Positions 6,342 to 12,858 of a stretch of 14,392 nucleotides of DNA are shown here, one piece after another (within the stretch, counting starts at the first letter, position 1; every line of letters starts with the position of its first letter). The DNA is from Akkermansia sp. (GTDB lineage: Bacteria > Verrucomicrobiota > Verrucomicrobiia > Verrucomicrobiales > Akkermansiaceae): NCBI GenBank assembly GCA_017555465.1, contig JAFZGH010000057.1:1-14392 (forward strand), read 5' to 3'. A program made the translations under genes and the position numbers. Under the pieces are notes generated by a model. The model did not search any database, had not been told where the DNA came from, and saw only the letters and a program-made list of their open reading frames with translations.

Positions 6342-8537
6342 ATGGAAACAGGAGTGACTGATCAGGCCCGGTCGGAGGCAGTGTTGCACGCGCAGGACTA
6401 TATGCAGGTGTTGCGCGGTCGTTGGAAAACAATTTTTCTTGTCTTTTTGCTGGTATTTGTGAGTAGTGCAGTTATCACTAAGATGATGACGCCGAAGTAC
6501 ACCAGCGGAATGACATTTGAAATCAAGTACCCGCGTGATTTGATTAATGTGGCAGTCGGAGGCGAGGCCAACCCCATTGAGAAGGCGGTTGTGTCGGATG
6601 CCTATATGCAGACTCAGTTTGAGATTCTGGTGTCCCAGCAGAACCTCATTGCGGTTGCTAACAAACTGGACCTGACGAATGAGTGGGGGCTGGATGAAGC
6701 GACGGCTGCCATGCGACTGATGCAGCTTGTTGAAGTGAATCCGCGAAAGAATACAAACCTGGTGGATATTGCCGTGAAGACGGAAGATCCGCGCATGTCG
6801 CAGCAGGTATGCCAGGCTGTGGTTGATTGCTACAAGGAGATTCGCGAGGAAAAGGAAAACGCCATTATCAACGAAGCAATTAACAAGCGTTATGAGGTGC
6901 TTCGCTCCCGACAGGACGAGCTGGAGCGTAAGGCTGATGTTGTGCGTCAGTACATCCGTTCCGGTAAATACATTCAGGGGATGTGGAATGATTACGCTTC
7001 TCACGGCGCGCCTTTGTCGTCGGGGGCGGAGGAGCAGACCCTCCAGCAGTTGAACAATAGCAAACTGCAGATGGAGGCGGAGATTGCTCAGATGTCTGTA
7101 CACATTGGCAAGCTTCAGAACCTGAAGGATGCTGAATTGCAGAGCTATGTCACCCGCACGGGCTTGCTTACAGCAGAATCCTACTGCTCTGCAAAAGTCA
7201 GAGAGCTGAATAACAGATATACAGAAGAAGAGAATACGCGCGCTCAGATGCTGCTGAGCGGCTATGGACAGAAACACCCCAATGTGTTGCGCCTTGATGA
7301 GCAGCATAAGGCCACACAGCTTCAGCTGTATGAGGAGCTGGTCGGTATGCGCGATTCGATGATGGACCAGCTTGAGGTGAAAAAGGCGGAGCTGCAGGAT
7401 CTGGAGCAGCGCTATAATACGGCGAAGGAAAAACTGCGTGATAAGACGCTGGAAGATCAGAAGGTTAAGAATGCCCTTCAGGAGTATGCCGCGGAAAAGA
7501 CTCGTTACGATAAGCTTGAGAACGATTATATCGCAGATAAGATGCGACTTATGGCTCCGCGTACTAGTCTTGAGGTGTATAGTCAGCCGGGGCTGGCTTC
7601 TGCTCCCAGCAGTCCGAATTACCGTCTTAATTTGATTGTAGGCGCTGTGATGGGGCTCATGCTGGGCGTTGTGGTTGCATTCATCGGTAACTACTTTGAT
7701 ACTTCCATCAAGTCTCTTGAGGATGCGGAACAGATGCTCGGTCTTCCTGTTCTGGGTGTTATCCCGCAGGATGCCGGCCTGTTGATTCTGCAGGGAGGTG
7801 ACAGCCCTGACGCTGAAGCGTATCGCATTCTGCGTACGAACATTGAGCTGAAGCGCGAAATGTCCAGGGCAATTACGCTGGCTGTGGTTTCGGCAAATGC
7901 CGGTGAAGGTAAGACCACCACGCTGAGCAACCTGGCCTATGTGTTTGCTCAGGCTGGTTACAGCACCTTGATGATTGATGCGGACTTGCGTCGTCCTCGT
8001 CTGGCTCGTTATGCAGAATTGAAGAGCGAGAGCGGTTTGTCCACATACCTTGCCAATGGCGCAGAGCTGAAGGATGTTGTGCTCCAGACGGGGCATGCCA
8101 ATCTCTATATGCTGCCCAGTGGCCCGATTCCTGTAGATCCGAGTGGCTTGATTGGGTCTCGCCGCATGCAGCAGCTGCTCAATGATGTTTCGAAGCGGTT
8201 CGATATCGTGCTGATTGACTCGCCGCCTATTCTGGGTGTAAGCGATGCTTCGTTGCTGGTGAGCCGTGCCGATGCTTCGTTGCTTGTGCTGCAGCCTCGT
8301 AAGATGCCGATTAAGGCATTGCTGCGCTCGAAGTCTTTGATTCAGAGTGCCGGCGGCAATATTATGGGGCTTGTGATGAATAATGTTGATATCACAGGTG
8401 ACACTCAGTACCAGTACTATACTACGTACTATTCGTATTATAGCAAGGGAGATAAGCGCATTGAACCCAAGCCTGTTGCGGTAAAGGAGAAAGCTGAAAC
8501 CGTGATTGAGAATTCCGACAACGACGATTTGTACTAA
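6342..8537 (+). CDS. Wzc-like polysaccharide co-polymerase with tyrosine autokinase domain
   Basis: The 731-residue inner-membrane protein combines a Wzz chain-length domain with a cytoplasmic BY-type tyrosine kinase. Membrane segment 1 is at about 31-47. A long periplasmic region follows, coiled-coil-like over about 190-400 (QDELERKADVVRQ, LEVKKAELQDLEQRYNTAKE). The Pro-containing APSSPNYRLN precedes membrane segment 2 at about 429-452. The kinase part has Walker A GEGKTTT (521-527, Lys524), Walker A' LMIDADLRRPR (Asp546, Asp548) and Walker B DIVLIDSPP (Asp626). The C-terminal tyrosine cluster YQYYTTYYSYY (690-700) holds seven Tyr in eleven residues and is the autophosphorylation target in this family. 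The enzyme would control polymer length and couple synthesis to export through the OPX protein encoded nine bases downstream. All motifs are intact. No Wzx, Wzy or initiating transferase gene is in the window. Met21 is an alternative start. Confidence 0.95.
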   Translation: METGVTDQARSEAVLHAQDYMQVLRGRWKTIFLVFLLVFVSSAVITKMMTPKYTSGMTFEIKYPRDLINVAVGGEANPIEKAVVSDAYMQTQFEILVSQQNLIAVANKLDLTNEWGLDEATAAMRLMQLVEVNPRKNTNLVDIAVKTEDPRMSQQVCQAVVDCYKEIREEKENAIINEAINKRYEVLRSRQDELERKADVVRQYIRSGKYIQGMWNDYASHGAPLSSGAEEQTLQQLNNSKLQMEAEIAQMSVHIGKLQNLKDAELQSYVTRTGLLTAESYCSAKVRELNNRYTEEENTRAQMLLSGYGQKHPNVLRLDEQHKATQLQLYEELVGMRDSMMDQLEVKKAELQDLEQRYNTAKEKLRDKTLEDQKVKNALQEYAAEKTRYDKLENDYIADKMRLMAPRTSLEVYSQPGLASAPSSPNYRLNLIVGAVMGLMLGVVVAFIGNYFDTSIKSLEDAEQMLGLPVLGVIPQDAGLLILQGGDSPDAEAYRILRTNIELKREMSRAITLAVVSANAGEGKTTTLSNLAYVFAQAGYSTLMIDADLRRPRLARYAELKSESGLSTYLANGAELKDVVLQTGHANLYMLPSGPIPVDPSGLIGSRRMQQLLNDVSKRFDIVLIDSPPILGVSDASLLVSRADASLLVLQPRKMPIKALLRSKSLIQSAGGNIMGLVMNNVDITGDTQYQYYTTYYSYYSKGDKRIEPKPVAVKEKAETVIENSDNDDLY

Positions 8538-8546
8538 AATAATTTT

Positions 8547-9164
8547 ATGAATAAGCAAATAGTTCAGTTTTTTGTTACGCTGTTGCTCTGCTTTGTTCTA
8601 CAGCCGTTGATGGCTCAGGATGCAGCAACAGAGCCCCGCGCAACCAAGGGCGGCACGGTTGTGCTCCAATTCAAGAATATCCCCAGTGAGGATGTTGGCA
8701 ATGTGAATGGAGAGTATGCTGTCAGCCGCGAAGATGGAACAATTTCTGTGCCTTACCTTTCCGGTCGTGTGCGGGTTGTGGGCATGACTGCCCGACAGGT
8801 GGAGAATTCTCTGCGCTCTCTTTACCTGGCGCAGCAGATTTATTCCGATCCCATCGTGATGGCAAATGTCGGCCCGAAGGGGGAGGTTGCAGTAGATACG
8901 CGCTTTATTCAGGTGGCGGGATATGTGCACCAGAAAAAGAACCTTCCTTATCGTGAAGGTGTGACATTGATTCAGGCATTAATTGATTGCGGCGATATCA
9001 CGGATTTTGGTTCTCGCAAGATTCAGGTGACACGCGGTAAGGTGACCCGCACGTATGATTATTTCAGTGCGCGTGATCGTTCAATTAAATTGCTGCCGAA
9101 TGATTCGGTGTTTGTGCCGCGTCGACCAGCTTTCGAAGGTCGTCCGGATACAATCGGGCCGTAA
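8547..9164 (+). CDS. Short OPX (Wza-family) polysaccharide export protein
   Basis: OPX proteins form the periplasmic ring through which polysaccharide leaves the cell. The 205-residue product has a signal peptide (VTLLLCFVLQPLMA, probable cut at MA-QD near residue 23). A polysaccharide-export domain follows at about 37-107 (EYAVSREDGTISVPYLSGRV and the DPIVMANV end). Then comes an SLBB domain at about 119-190 (IQVAGYVHQKKNLPYREGVT, NDSVFVPRR). It is much shorter than E. coli Wza (about 380 residues): it has one SLBB domain, no C-terminal amphipathic outer-membrane helix and no convincing lipobox (Cys15 is preceded by LLL and lies inside the hydrophobic core). It therefore probably cannot span the outer membrane, and the barrel encoded at 5057-6271 is the natural partner. 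The start is nine bases after the kinase stop, so co-transcription is likely. Confidence 0.92.
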   Translation: MNKQIVQFFVTLLLCFVLQPLMAQDAATEPRATKGGTVVLQFKNIPSEDVGNVNGEYAVSREDGTISVPYLSGRVRVVGMTARQVENSLRSLYLAQQIYSDPIVMANVGPKGEVAVDTRFIQVAGYVHQKKNLPYREGVTLIQALIDCGDITDFGSRKIQVTRGKVTRTYDYFSARDRSIKLLPNDSVFVPRRPAFEGRPDTIGP

Positions 9165-9181
9165 CAAAAATTGTTATGAAG

Positions 9182-9214
9182 CAAACTCCGGTTGCAAACC
9201 GGAGTTTGTTGTTC
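9182..9214 (+). terminator. Hairpin, probable terminator after the OPX gene
   Basis: CAAACTCCGGTT (9182-9193) pairs perfectly with AACCGGAGTTTG (9197-9208) around the three-base loop GCA. The following tract TTGTTC is T-rich but interrupted, so termination may be partial. It lies 17 bases after the OPX stop and 23 before the glycosyltransferase ATG. Confidence 0.65.
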
Positions 9215-9231
9215 TGTATCAGGTGAGCAAA

Positions 9232-10341
9232 ATGAAAAGTCGCAACAAGAGATTGCTGGTGCTGAGTGTCGGTTACGGACAAGGACACCACTCTGCTGCG
9301 GCTGCATTGGCTGAATATTACATTGGTAGAGGGTGGAATGCCCGGATTGTTGATATATGTGAAAAGACACATCCGTTCTGCTTCCGGTTGACCCAATGGT
9401 TTTATGATTGCTGTGTCAGGGTGCTTCCGTGGTTATGGCGGATTACTTACGACCTGACCGATACCGCAGATTGGCGACGATTGATTAAAGTGCCGTTGTT
9501 GCGCCACCTGACGACTTGTCTGCATGAATTATTAGATTCATATGAGCCTGATTTAATTATATGTACGTATCCGCTGTATGCGTATATGCTGGACGAGTTG
9601 CGGATGAATGGAGTTATCGTTCCGCCGTATGTTATGGTGGTGACCGATGCAAGAGAAATCAGTCGCCCATGGATGTGTTCAGCTGCTCAATTGGTGGTTG
9701 TTCCTGATGCGGGATCCCGCGCGAAGGTTATTGAGCGTTATGCTTTGGCGGAAGAACAGGTGATAGCTGCAGGCTTTCCCGTGAGAGCTGGATTTGTTCC
9801 GTCTGGCACATTGGCGCCACCTGCTGCGGGAAAGCTGAGGATATTGTATGGCGCATACCGCCAGCTGCCGGGTGTAGTGAATGATATTCGTGCTCTGATG
9901 GCTGCGTTTCCTGGTCTGCATCTTACCGTGCTTGCCGGACGCCGCGCCACGGCCTTGAAACGTATTCTGTCAGAAGAGGCGGGAGCTGGCGATTTGCAGA
10001 TTTTGTCTGCAACGGAGCAAATGGCGGAATATATGAAACGCAGTCATTTGTATATTGGTAAGGCTGGTGCCGCAACGATGTTTGAATGTTACGCATGCCA
10101 GGTGCCGGTGCTGATTAATTACACGCTGCCCGGCCAGGAACAGGGAAATCTTGAACTTTTGCTGGAGCAGGCATGTGGTTGTCGCGTGGAGTCAACGGCG
10201 CATCTTATATCCACCGTACAGTGGTTGCTGGAGAATGAAGGCCGGTACTGGCAACAGATGCGCGCTAACATGAGCAGAACTGCTGGTGCGCTGGCAACAA
10301 AACGCATAGCTGAGGCAATTTTTAAGGAGTTTGGTATATGA
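9232..10341 (+). CDS. GT28 / MGDG-synthase-like glycosyltransferase
   Basis: The 369-residue product has the two-domain plan of MGDG synthases, diglucosyl-diacylglycerol synthases and MurG. The N-terminal acceptor domain opens with LLVLSVGYGQGHHSAAAAL (residues 8-26; the family glycine loop) and has VTDAREISRPW at 137-147. The C-terminal donor domain carries YIGKAGAATMFE (274-285) and LPGQEQGN (299-306), which fit the nucleotide-sugar site. There is no signal peptide; a peripheral inner-membrane enzyme transferring a sugar from a nucleotide sugar to a lipid acceptor is expected. The acceptor cannot be read from sequence: a glycolipid or a polysaccharide lipid intermediate are both possible. 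The start at 9232 has a Shine-Dalgarno AGGTGA (9221-9226) five bases upstream. The frame is open back to 9055, but only over the OPX gene. The stop overlaps the coaX start as ATGA. Confidence 0.88.
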   Translation: MKSRNKRLLVLSVGYGQGHHSAAAALAEYYIGRGWNARIVDICEKTHPFCFRLTQWFYDCCVRVLPWLWRITYDLTDTADWRRLIKVPLLRHLTTCLHELLDSYEPDLIICTYPLYAYMLDELRMNGVIVPPYVMVVTDAREISRPWMCSAAQLVVVPDAGSRAKVIERYALAEEQVIAAGFPVRAGFVPSGTLAPPAAGKLRILYGAYRQLPGVVNDIRALMAAFPGLHLTVLAGRRATALKRILSEEAGAGDLQILSATEQMAEYMKRSHLYIGKAGAATMFECYACQVPVLINYTLPGQEQGNLELLLEQACGCRVESTAHLISTVQWLLENEGRYWQQMRANMSRTAGALATKRIAEAIFKEFGI

Positions 10342-11081
10342 ATCGCCTGATAGTAGATAATTCCAATACCCGGACTAAGTTTGCCTTGTTGACTGGGGAC
10401 GCCGGGCTAAAAGAGCTGCGGGTGCTCCAAACTGCTGATGTTACTGTCGAGTCTGTGCGGAATCTGGTGCGCGGATGGGAATATGAATCGGTTCACATTT
10501 GTTCTGTTGTGCCGCTGGCTGCCCAGGAGATTGCCGCAGCTTTCCAAGGGATGCAGGTGGCATTCCTTTCTCCGCAGATGCCTTTGGAGGTGGATTTTTC
10601 TCATTACGAGGGTATAGCCACTTTAGGCGCAGACCGCGTTGCCAACGCGCTGGCGGCTGTGCAAGAGGGGGCTGGGGCTGTGGTAGCTGTGGATATGGGC
10701 ACGGCAACGACATTTGATGTAGTGGTGCAACAGCGGGGAAAATGGCATTTTATGGGTGGGGTTATAGCACCTGGGGTTGCCGCGTTTGCAGATAGTCTGA
10801 CCGGCCGTACGGCTCTTTTGCCGGTTGCATCTGGAGACTACCGGGGCCCGGTAATTGGAAAGACAACATTGCAGGCGATGTCCTCTGCCGTCTATGTGGG
10901 ATATCCTGCTATGATAGATGGCGTGCTGGATGAAATTGAACGCGAGCTGGGGCAAAGGATACATGTTGTGCTGACTGGGGGGGACTCAGGTGCGATAGCC
11001 CCTCGCATGCGTCGCCGATGCAGACTTGAGCCGATGCTTACCTTGAAGGGGATTGCATGGGCGTTTGGAATGCGTGTATGA
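10338..11081 (+). CDS. coaX: Type III pantothenate kinase
   Basis: CoaX phosphorylates pantothenate with ATP in the first step of coenzyme A synthesis; it is not feedback inhibited by CoA as type I enzymes are. The 247-residue product shows the family motifs in order: N-terminal phosphate loop DNSNTRTK (7-14), GADR (97-100) with Asp99 as the expected catalytic base, VDMGTATTFDVV (118-129), GGVIAPGV (140-147) and VLTGGD (211-216). The N-terminal loop reads DNSNT where DIGNT is common; the key Asp, Asn and Thr are kept, so activity is expected. AAGGAG (10324-10329) lies eight bases before the ATG, and the ATGA overlap with the preceding glycosyltransferase indicates coupled translation. No hairpin terminator was found after the stop; only a T8 run (11085-11092) is present. 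Confidence 0.95.
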   Translation: MNRLIVDNSNTRTKFALLTGDAGLKELRVLQTADVTVESVRNLVRGWEYESVHICSVVPLAAQEIAAAFQGMQVAFLSPQMPLEVDFSHYEGIATLGADRVANALAAVQEGAGAVVAVDMGTATTFDVVVQQRGKWHFMGGVIAPGVAAFADSLTGRTALLPVASGDYRGPVIGKTTLQAMSSAVYVGYPAMIDGVLDEIERELGQRIHVVLTGGDSGAIAPRMRRRCRLEPMLTLKGIAWAFGMRV

Positions 11082-11112
11082 TGATTTTTTTTGACCATAC
11101 TTTACTTTTTTG

Positions 11113-11141
11113 TTGCAAGAAGCCGGGGAACACGCTAGAAT
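11113..11141 (+). promoter_or_regulatory. Promoter of acpP
   Basis: TTGCAA (11113-11118, 4/6 match) and TAGAAT (11136-11141, 5/6 match) are separated by exactly 17 bases. The predicted start near 11148 gives a leader of about 22 bases to the ATG at 11170. The -10 box covers an upstream in-frame ATG (11140), which rules out that start for acpP. Confidence 0.75.
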
Positions 11142-11169
11142 GAGTGCACTTAAAACCTGTAACAATCTT

Positions 11170-11409
11170 ATGTCAGACAATATCGAATCCCAGGTAAAAG
11201 AAATCATCGCTGCTCAGCTCAGCGTTGATCCCGAAAAGGTGACCACCGATGCTAAGTTCATCGAAGATCTTGGTGCCGACTCCCTTGACACCGTAGAACT
11301 CGTGATGGCTTTCGAGGATAAGTTCTCCGTGGAAGTTCCCGACGAGGATGCCGAGAAGCTTAAGTCTGTGGCCGATGTAGTTGCCTACATCGAATCCCAC
11401 AAGGCCTGA
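11170..11409 (+). CDS. acpP: Acyl carrier protein
   Basis: AcpP carries growing acyl chains on a phosphopantetheine arm in type II fatty acid synthesis. The 79-residue acidic product has the canonical GADSLD motif with Ser38 as the attachment site, preceded by FIEDLG and followed by [11 protein letters not shown]. The end [13 protein letters not shown] is the usual fourth helix. The start [13 protein letters not shown] was chosen because the frame's earlier ATGs (11110, 11140) lie in or before the promoter. No Shine-Dalgarno sequence is seen. The gene stands alone: fabD, fabG and fabF, often adjacent in other bacteria, are not here. A promoter before and a terminator after suggest a single-gene transcript. 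The stop is doubled (TGATAA). Confidence 0.97.
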   Translation: MSDNIESQVKEIIAAQLSVDPEKVTTDAKFIEDLGADSLDTVELVMAFEDKFSVEVPDEDAEKLKSVADVVAYIESHKA

Positions 11410-11434
11410 TAAGCCCGGTGGCTTTTCAATAAAC

Positions 11435-11475
11435 GGGCGGTTCCTCCCTCATCCGGTGGAGCCGCCCTTGCTTTT
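11435..11475 (+). terminator. Intrinsic terminator after acpP
   Basis: GGGCGGTTCC (11435-11444) pairs with GGAGCCGCCC (11458-11467), ten pairs including one G-U, around a 13-base loop, followed by TTGCTTTT (11468-11475). It starts 26 bases after the acpP stop and ends only three bases before the GTG start of the next gene. Confidence 0.82.
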
Positions 11476-11478
11476 CGC

Positions 11479-12003
11479 GTGAATCAGGAATCCATAGAGT
11501 ACGCATGGCGGCAGACAAAGGTATTGTATGTGCCGGATCGCCGCATAGACTCTTTTGGTGATACCCGGTTCAACTTCCGGCTTATCACGGAGCCTATGGA
11601 TGAGACTGGCGTCTGCAGAATCAGGAGCGGTTGGGTGGAGGCTGGCAGACCTCGCATTATCCGGCCTGCAGACATGCGTGGTATAGAGACGGAGGGCTTT
11701 GGCTCTTCTGCTGCTCAGTTTTTTGATTGGATGCAAAGGCATGGAGCCCGCCTCCAGGCTTTATTTGAATATGGATTCCGTTTTTGCCGCTCAGAGGTGA
11801 GTGAGGAGATGGTGCATGATGTGTGCGCCGATGTGACGGAGCGTGTTGTGCAGGAAGCGCTTCAATCGGGAGACCCGTTCCGGGCCGTCATTTACGGAGT
11901 AGAGGATGCATGGGAGGTTTCCCTGCTTGGTTTTATGTTGGAAATGATTCAGAAATCTCATGAAATTAATATATTTGATTTTCGTCGCAGGGGTATTTTG
12001 TAA
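11479..12003 (+). CDS. Unnamed cytoplasmic protein (174 aa), GTG start
   Basis: The family is not recognised. The 174-residue product has no signal peptide or membrane segment. The N-terminal half is rich in charged and aromatic strand-like segments (KVLYVPDRRIDSFGDTRFNF, GVCRIRSGWVEAGRPRIIRP), and the C-terminal half looks helical (EEMVHDVCADVTERVVQEAL, WEVSLLGFMLEMIQKS). The composition and amino-acid texture look coding, and the frame keeps to the end of the ORF. The only start that retains the whole N-terminal segment is GTG at 11479, since there is no in-frame ATG until residue 40. That GTG lies three bases after the acpP terminator tract, with no visible promoter or Shine-Dalgarno sequence, so the true start may be later (TTG or GTG codons near residues 16-18). 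The 3' end overlaps the next gene by 44 bases. Confidence 0.7.
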   Translation: MNQESIEYAWRQTKVLYVPDRRIDSFGDTRFNFRLITEPMDETGVCRIRSGWVEAGRPRIIRPADMRGIETEGFGSSAAQFFDWMQRHGARLQALFEYGFRFCRSEVSEEMVHDVCADVTERVVQEALQSGDPFRAVIYGVEDAWEVSLLGFMLEMIQKSHEINIFDFRRRGIL

Positions 12004-12727
12004 CATGATGATGCCGGCAGTTTCGGCAGAGAACTATTCGCTCTGGCCCCGGCGGCCGGAGGAGTTGGAGCAGGCCCGGCGTTTGATGGAGGAACAGAAG
12101 GGTGGGGAAGCGGTTCTGCTGCTGCAGCCGTTTCTGACGGATTCCGGGATTGCCGGACGTGAGGCCCGCCAGATTTGCGGGCGCGTGAATGTGCCGCGAT
12201 ACCTTTCCCGTATGCATCCGGGAGCCCGGGTTTATACGGTGCGCAAGGGTGATAATATGGCGCGTATAGCTGCGACTCAGCGTTGCCCCCAGGATGTCAT
12301 TATGCTGCTTAATGGTATCGTGGAGCCATCGGCGTTACGGGTGGGACAGAAACTGGTGGTGATACCCATGCAGCTCAGGGTGGAAATATATCCTGCGCAG
12401 CGAGAACTTGCTGTGTGGGATGGTGAGCAGCTGGTTGCGGATTATCCTATTCTGTCGGTTGATGATATGCCTAAGGCCCGGCAGGTTTCGCAGGTGACCA
12501 AGGTGGCGGCTCGTGAAGGTGTGCTGGATGGTCACGCTGTCTTGCCTCGTTCTCCTCAATATCCGGCATCGGACAGAATTATTGTCCTGGAAAATGGTAT
12601 GGCTATTGTAGCTGAACACGGCGGGCGCGGGCAGGTGCAGTTGCGTATGGAACAGAAGGATTTGAATGAGCTGGCCATGATGCTGAATTGTGGAAATGAG
12701 GTCAAGGTGTTGTTTCCGGCTCGCTGA
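11960..12727 (+). CDS. Exported LysM protein with degenerate L,D-transpeptidase-like domain
   Basis: The 255-residue product starts with a signal peptide (KLIYLIFVAGVFCNMMMPAV, cut near VSA-EN at residue 23). A helical stretch follows (31-80), then a LysM peptidoglycan-binding domain at 91-136 (VYTVRKGDNMARIA; NGI; LRVGQKLVVIP). Residues 139-251 resemble a YkuD L,D-transpeptidase: LRVEIYPAQRELAVWDGEQL opens like the family's first strands, and the end LRMEQKDLNELAMMLNCGNE matches the region after the active site. The catalytic motif (SHGCIR or similar) is not present; the aligned stretch reads GQVQLRM, with Gln227 at the Cys position. If this alignment holds, the protein binds the wall but is not an active transpeptidase. 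LysM is firm; the YkuD relationship is inference. The start at 11960 overlaps the previous gene by 44 bases; ATGs at 12005 and 12008 would lose the signal core. Confidence 0.85.
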   Translation: MKLIYLIFVAGVFCNMMMPAVSAENYSLWPRRPEELEQARRLMEEQKGGEAVLLLQPFLTDSGIAGREARQICGRVNVPRYLSRMHPGARVYTVRKGDNMARIAATQRCPQDVIMLLNGIVEPSALRVGQKLVVIPMQLRVEIYPAQRELAVWDGEQLVADYPILSVDDMPKARQVSQVTKVAAREGVLDGHAVLPRSPQYPASDRIIVLENGMAIVAEHGGRGQVQLRMEQKDLNELAMMLNCGNEVKVLFPAR

Positions 12728-12773
12728 ATTATCGTTTATGTGGAAATCTGAATGAATATAGCGCAAATTATGC

Positions 12774-12802
12774 TTTTCATGAGAGGTCTCATTTGATACA
12801 AT
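12774..12802 (+). promoter_or_regulatory. Probable ilvB promoter
   Basis: TTTTCA (12774-12779, 4/6 match) and TACAAT (12797-12802, 5/6 match) are separated by 17 bases. The predicted start is near 12808, giving a leader of about 47 bases to the first ilvB ATG. The 12728-12773 stretch upstream shows no terminator for the LysM gene. Confidence 0.6.
12779..12792. repeat. Inverted repeat in the ilvB promoter spacer, candidate operator
   Basis: ATGAGA (12779-12784) and TCTCAT (12787-12792) form a perfect 6-bp inverted repeat with a GG centre. It falls almost wholly between the -35 and -10 boxes, where bound protein would block or reshape the promoter. Operator function is inferred from position. 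Confidence 0.4.
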
Positions 12803-12840
12803 GCTGCGCGAGTACAGGTAAACTCTGAAAAAAATACGTA

Positions 12841-12858
12841 ATGATCTTAAAACTATGA
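12841..12858 (+). CDS. Possible five-codon leader peptide MILKL before ilvB
   Basis: Within the predicted ilvB leader, ATG-ATC-TTA-AAA-CTA-TGA encodes Met-Ile-Leu-Lys-Leu. Its stop overlaps the first ilvB ATG as ATGA (12855-12858). Three of five codons specify branched-chain amino acids made by the ilvB pathway, and TTA and CTA appear rare in the surrounding genes, which favour CTG, CTT and TTG. An in-frame stop at 12826 prevents a longer frame. No Shine-Dalgarno sequence is seen, and a frame this short can arise by chance. Confidence 0.25.
   Translation: MILKL

Noticed and set aside
6243..8558. 771-codon open frame on the minus strand covering the kinase gene
   Set aside because: It lies antisense to a gene with intact Wzz and kinase motifs. 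The translation is rich in His, Arg, Leu and Ile with no recognisable domain, as expected from the complement of a gene that rarely uses TTA, CTA or TCA in that register.
8589..8591. Cys15 of the OPX protein as a lipidation site
   Set aside because: It is preceded by LLL inside the hydrophobic core, lacks a small residue at -1, and a better signal peptidase I site (MA-QD) lies downstream.
9055..9231. 59-codon N-terminal extension of the glycosyltransferase
   Set aside because: It would run through the OPX gene and the hairpin in another frame. The ATG at 9232 has a good Shine-Dalgarno sequence and leads straight into the family's first strand.
11085..11092. T8 run after coaX as a terminator
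   Set aside because: No stable hairpin precedes it; only a four-base GCAT/ATGC match could be found.
11110..11169. Upstream start for acpP
   Set aside because: The candidate ATGs at 11110 and 11140 lie in or before a good promoter whose -10 box covers 11136-11141. Starting at 11170 gives the standard carrier protein length.
12801..12821. Six-codon frame MLREYR in the ilvB leader
   Set aside because: Its ATG overlaps the predicted -10 box, so it would lie upstream of the transcription start and not be translated.
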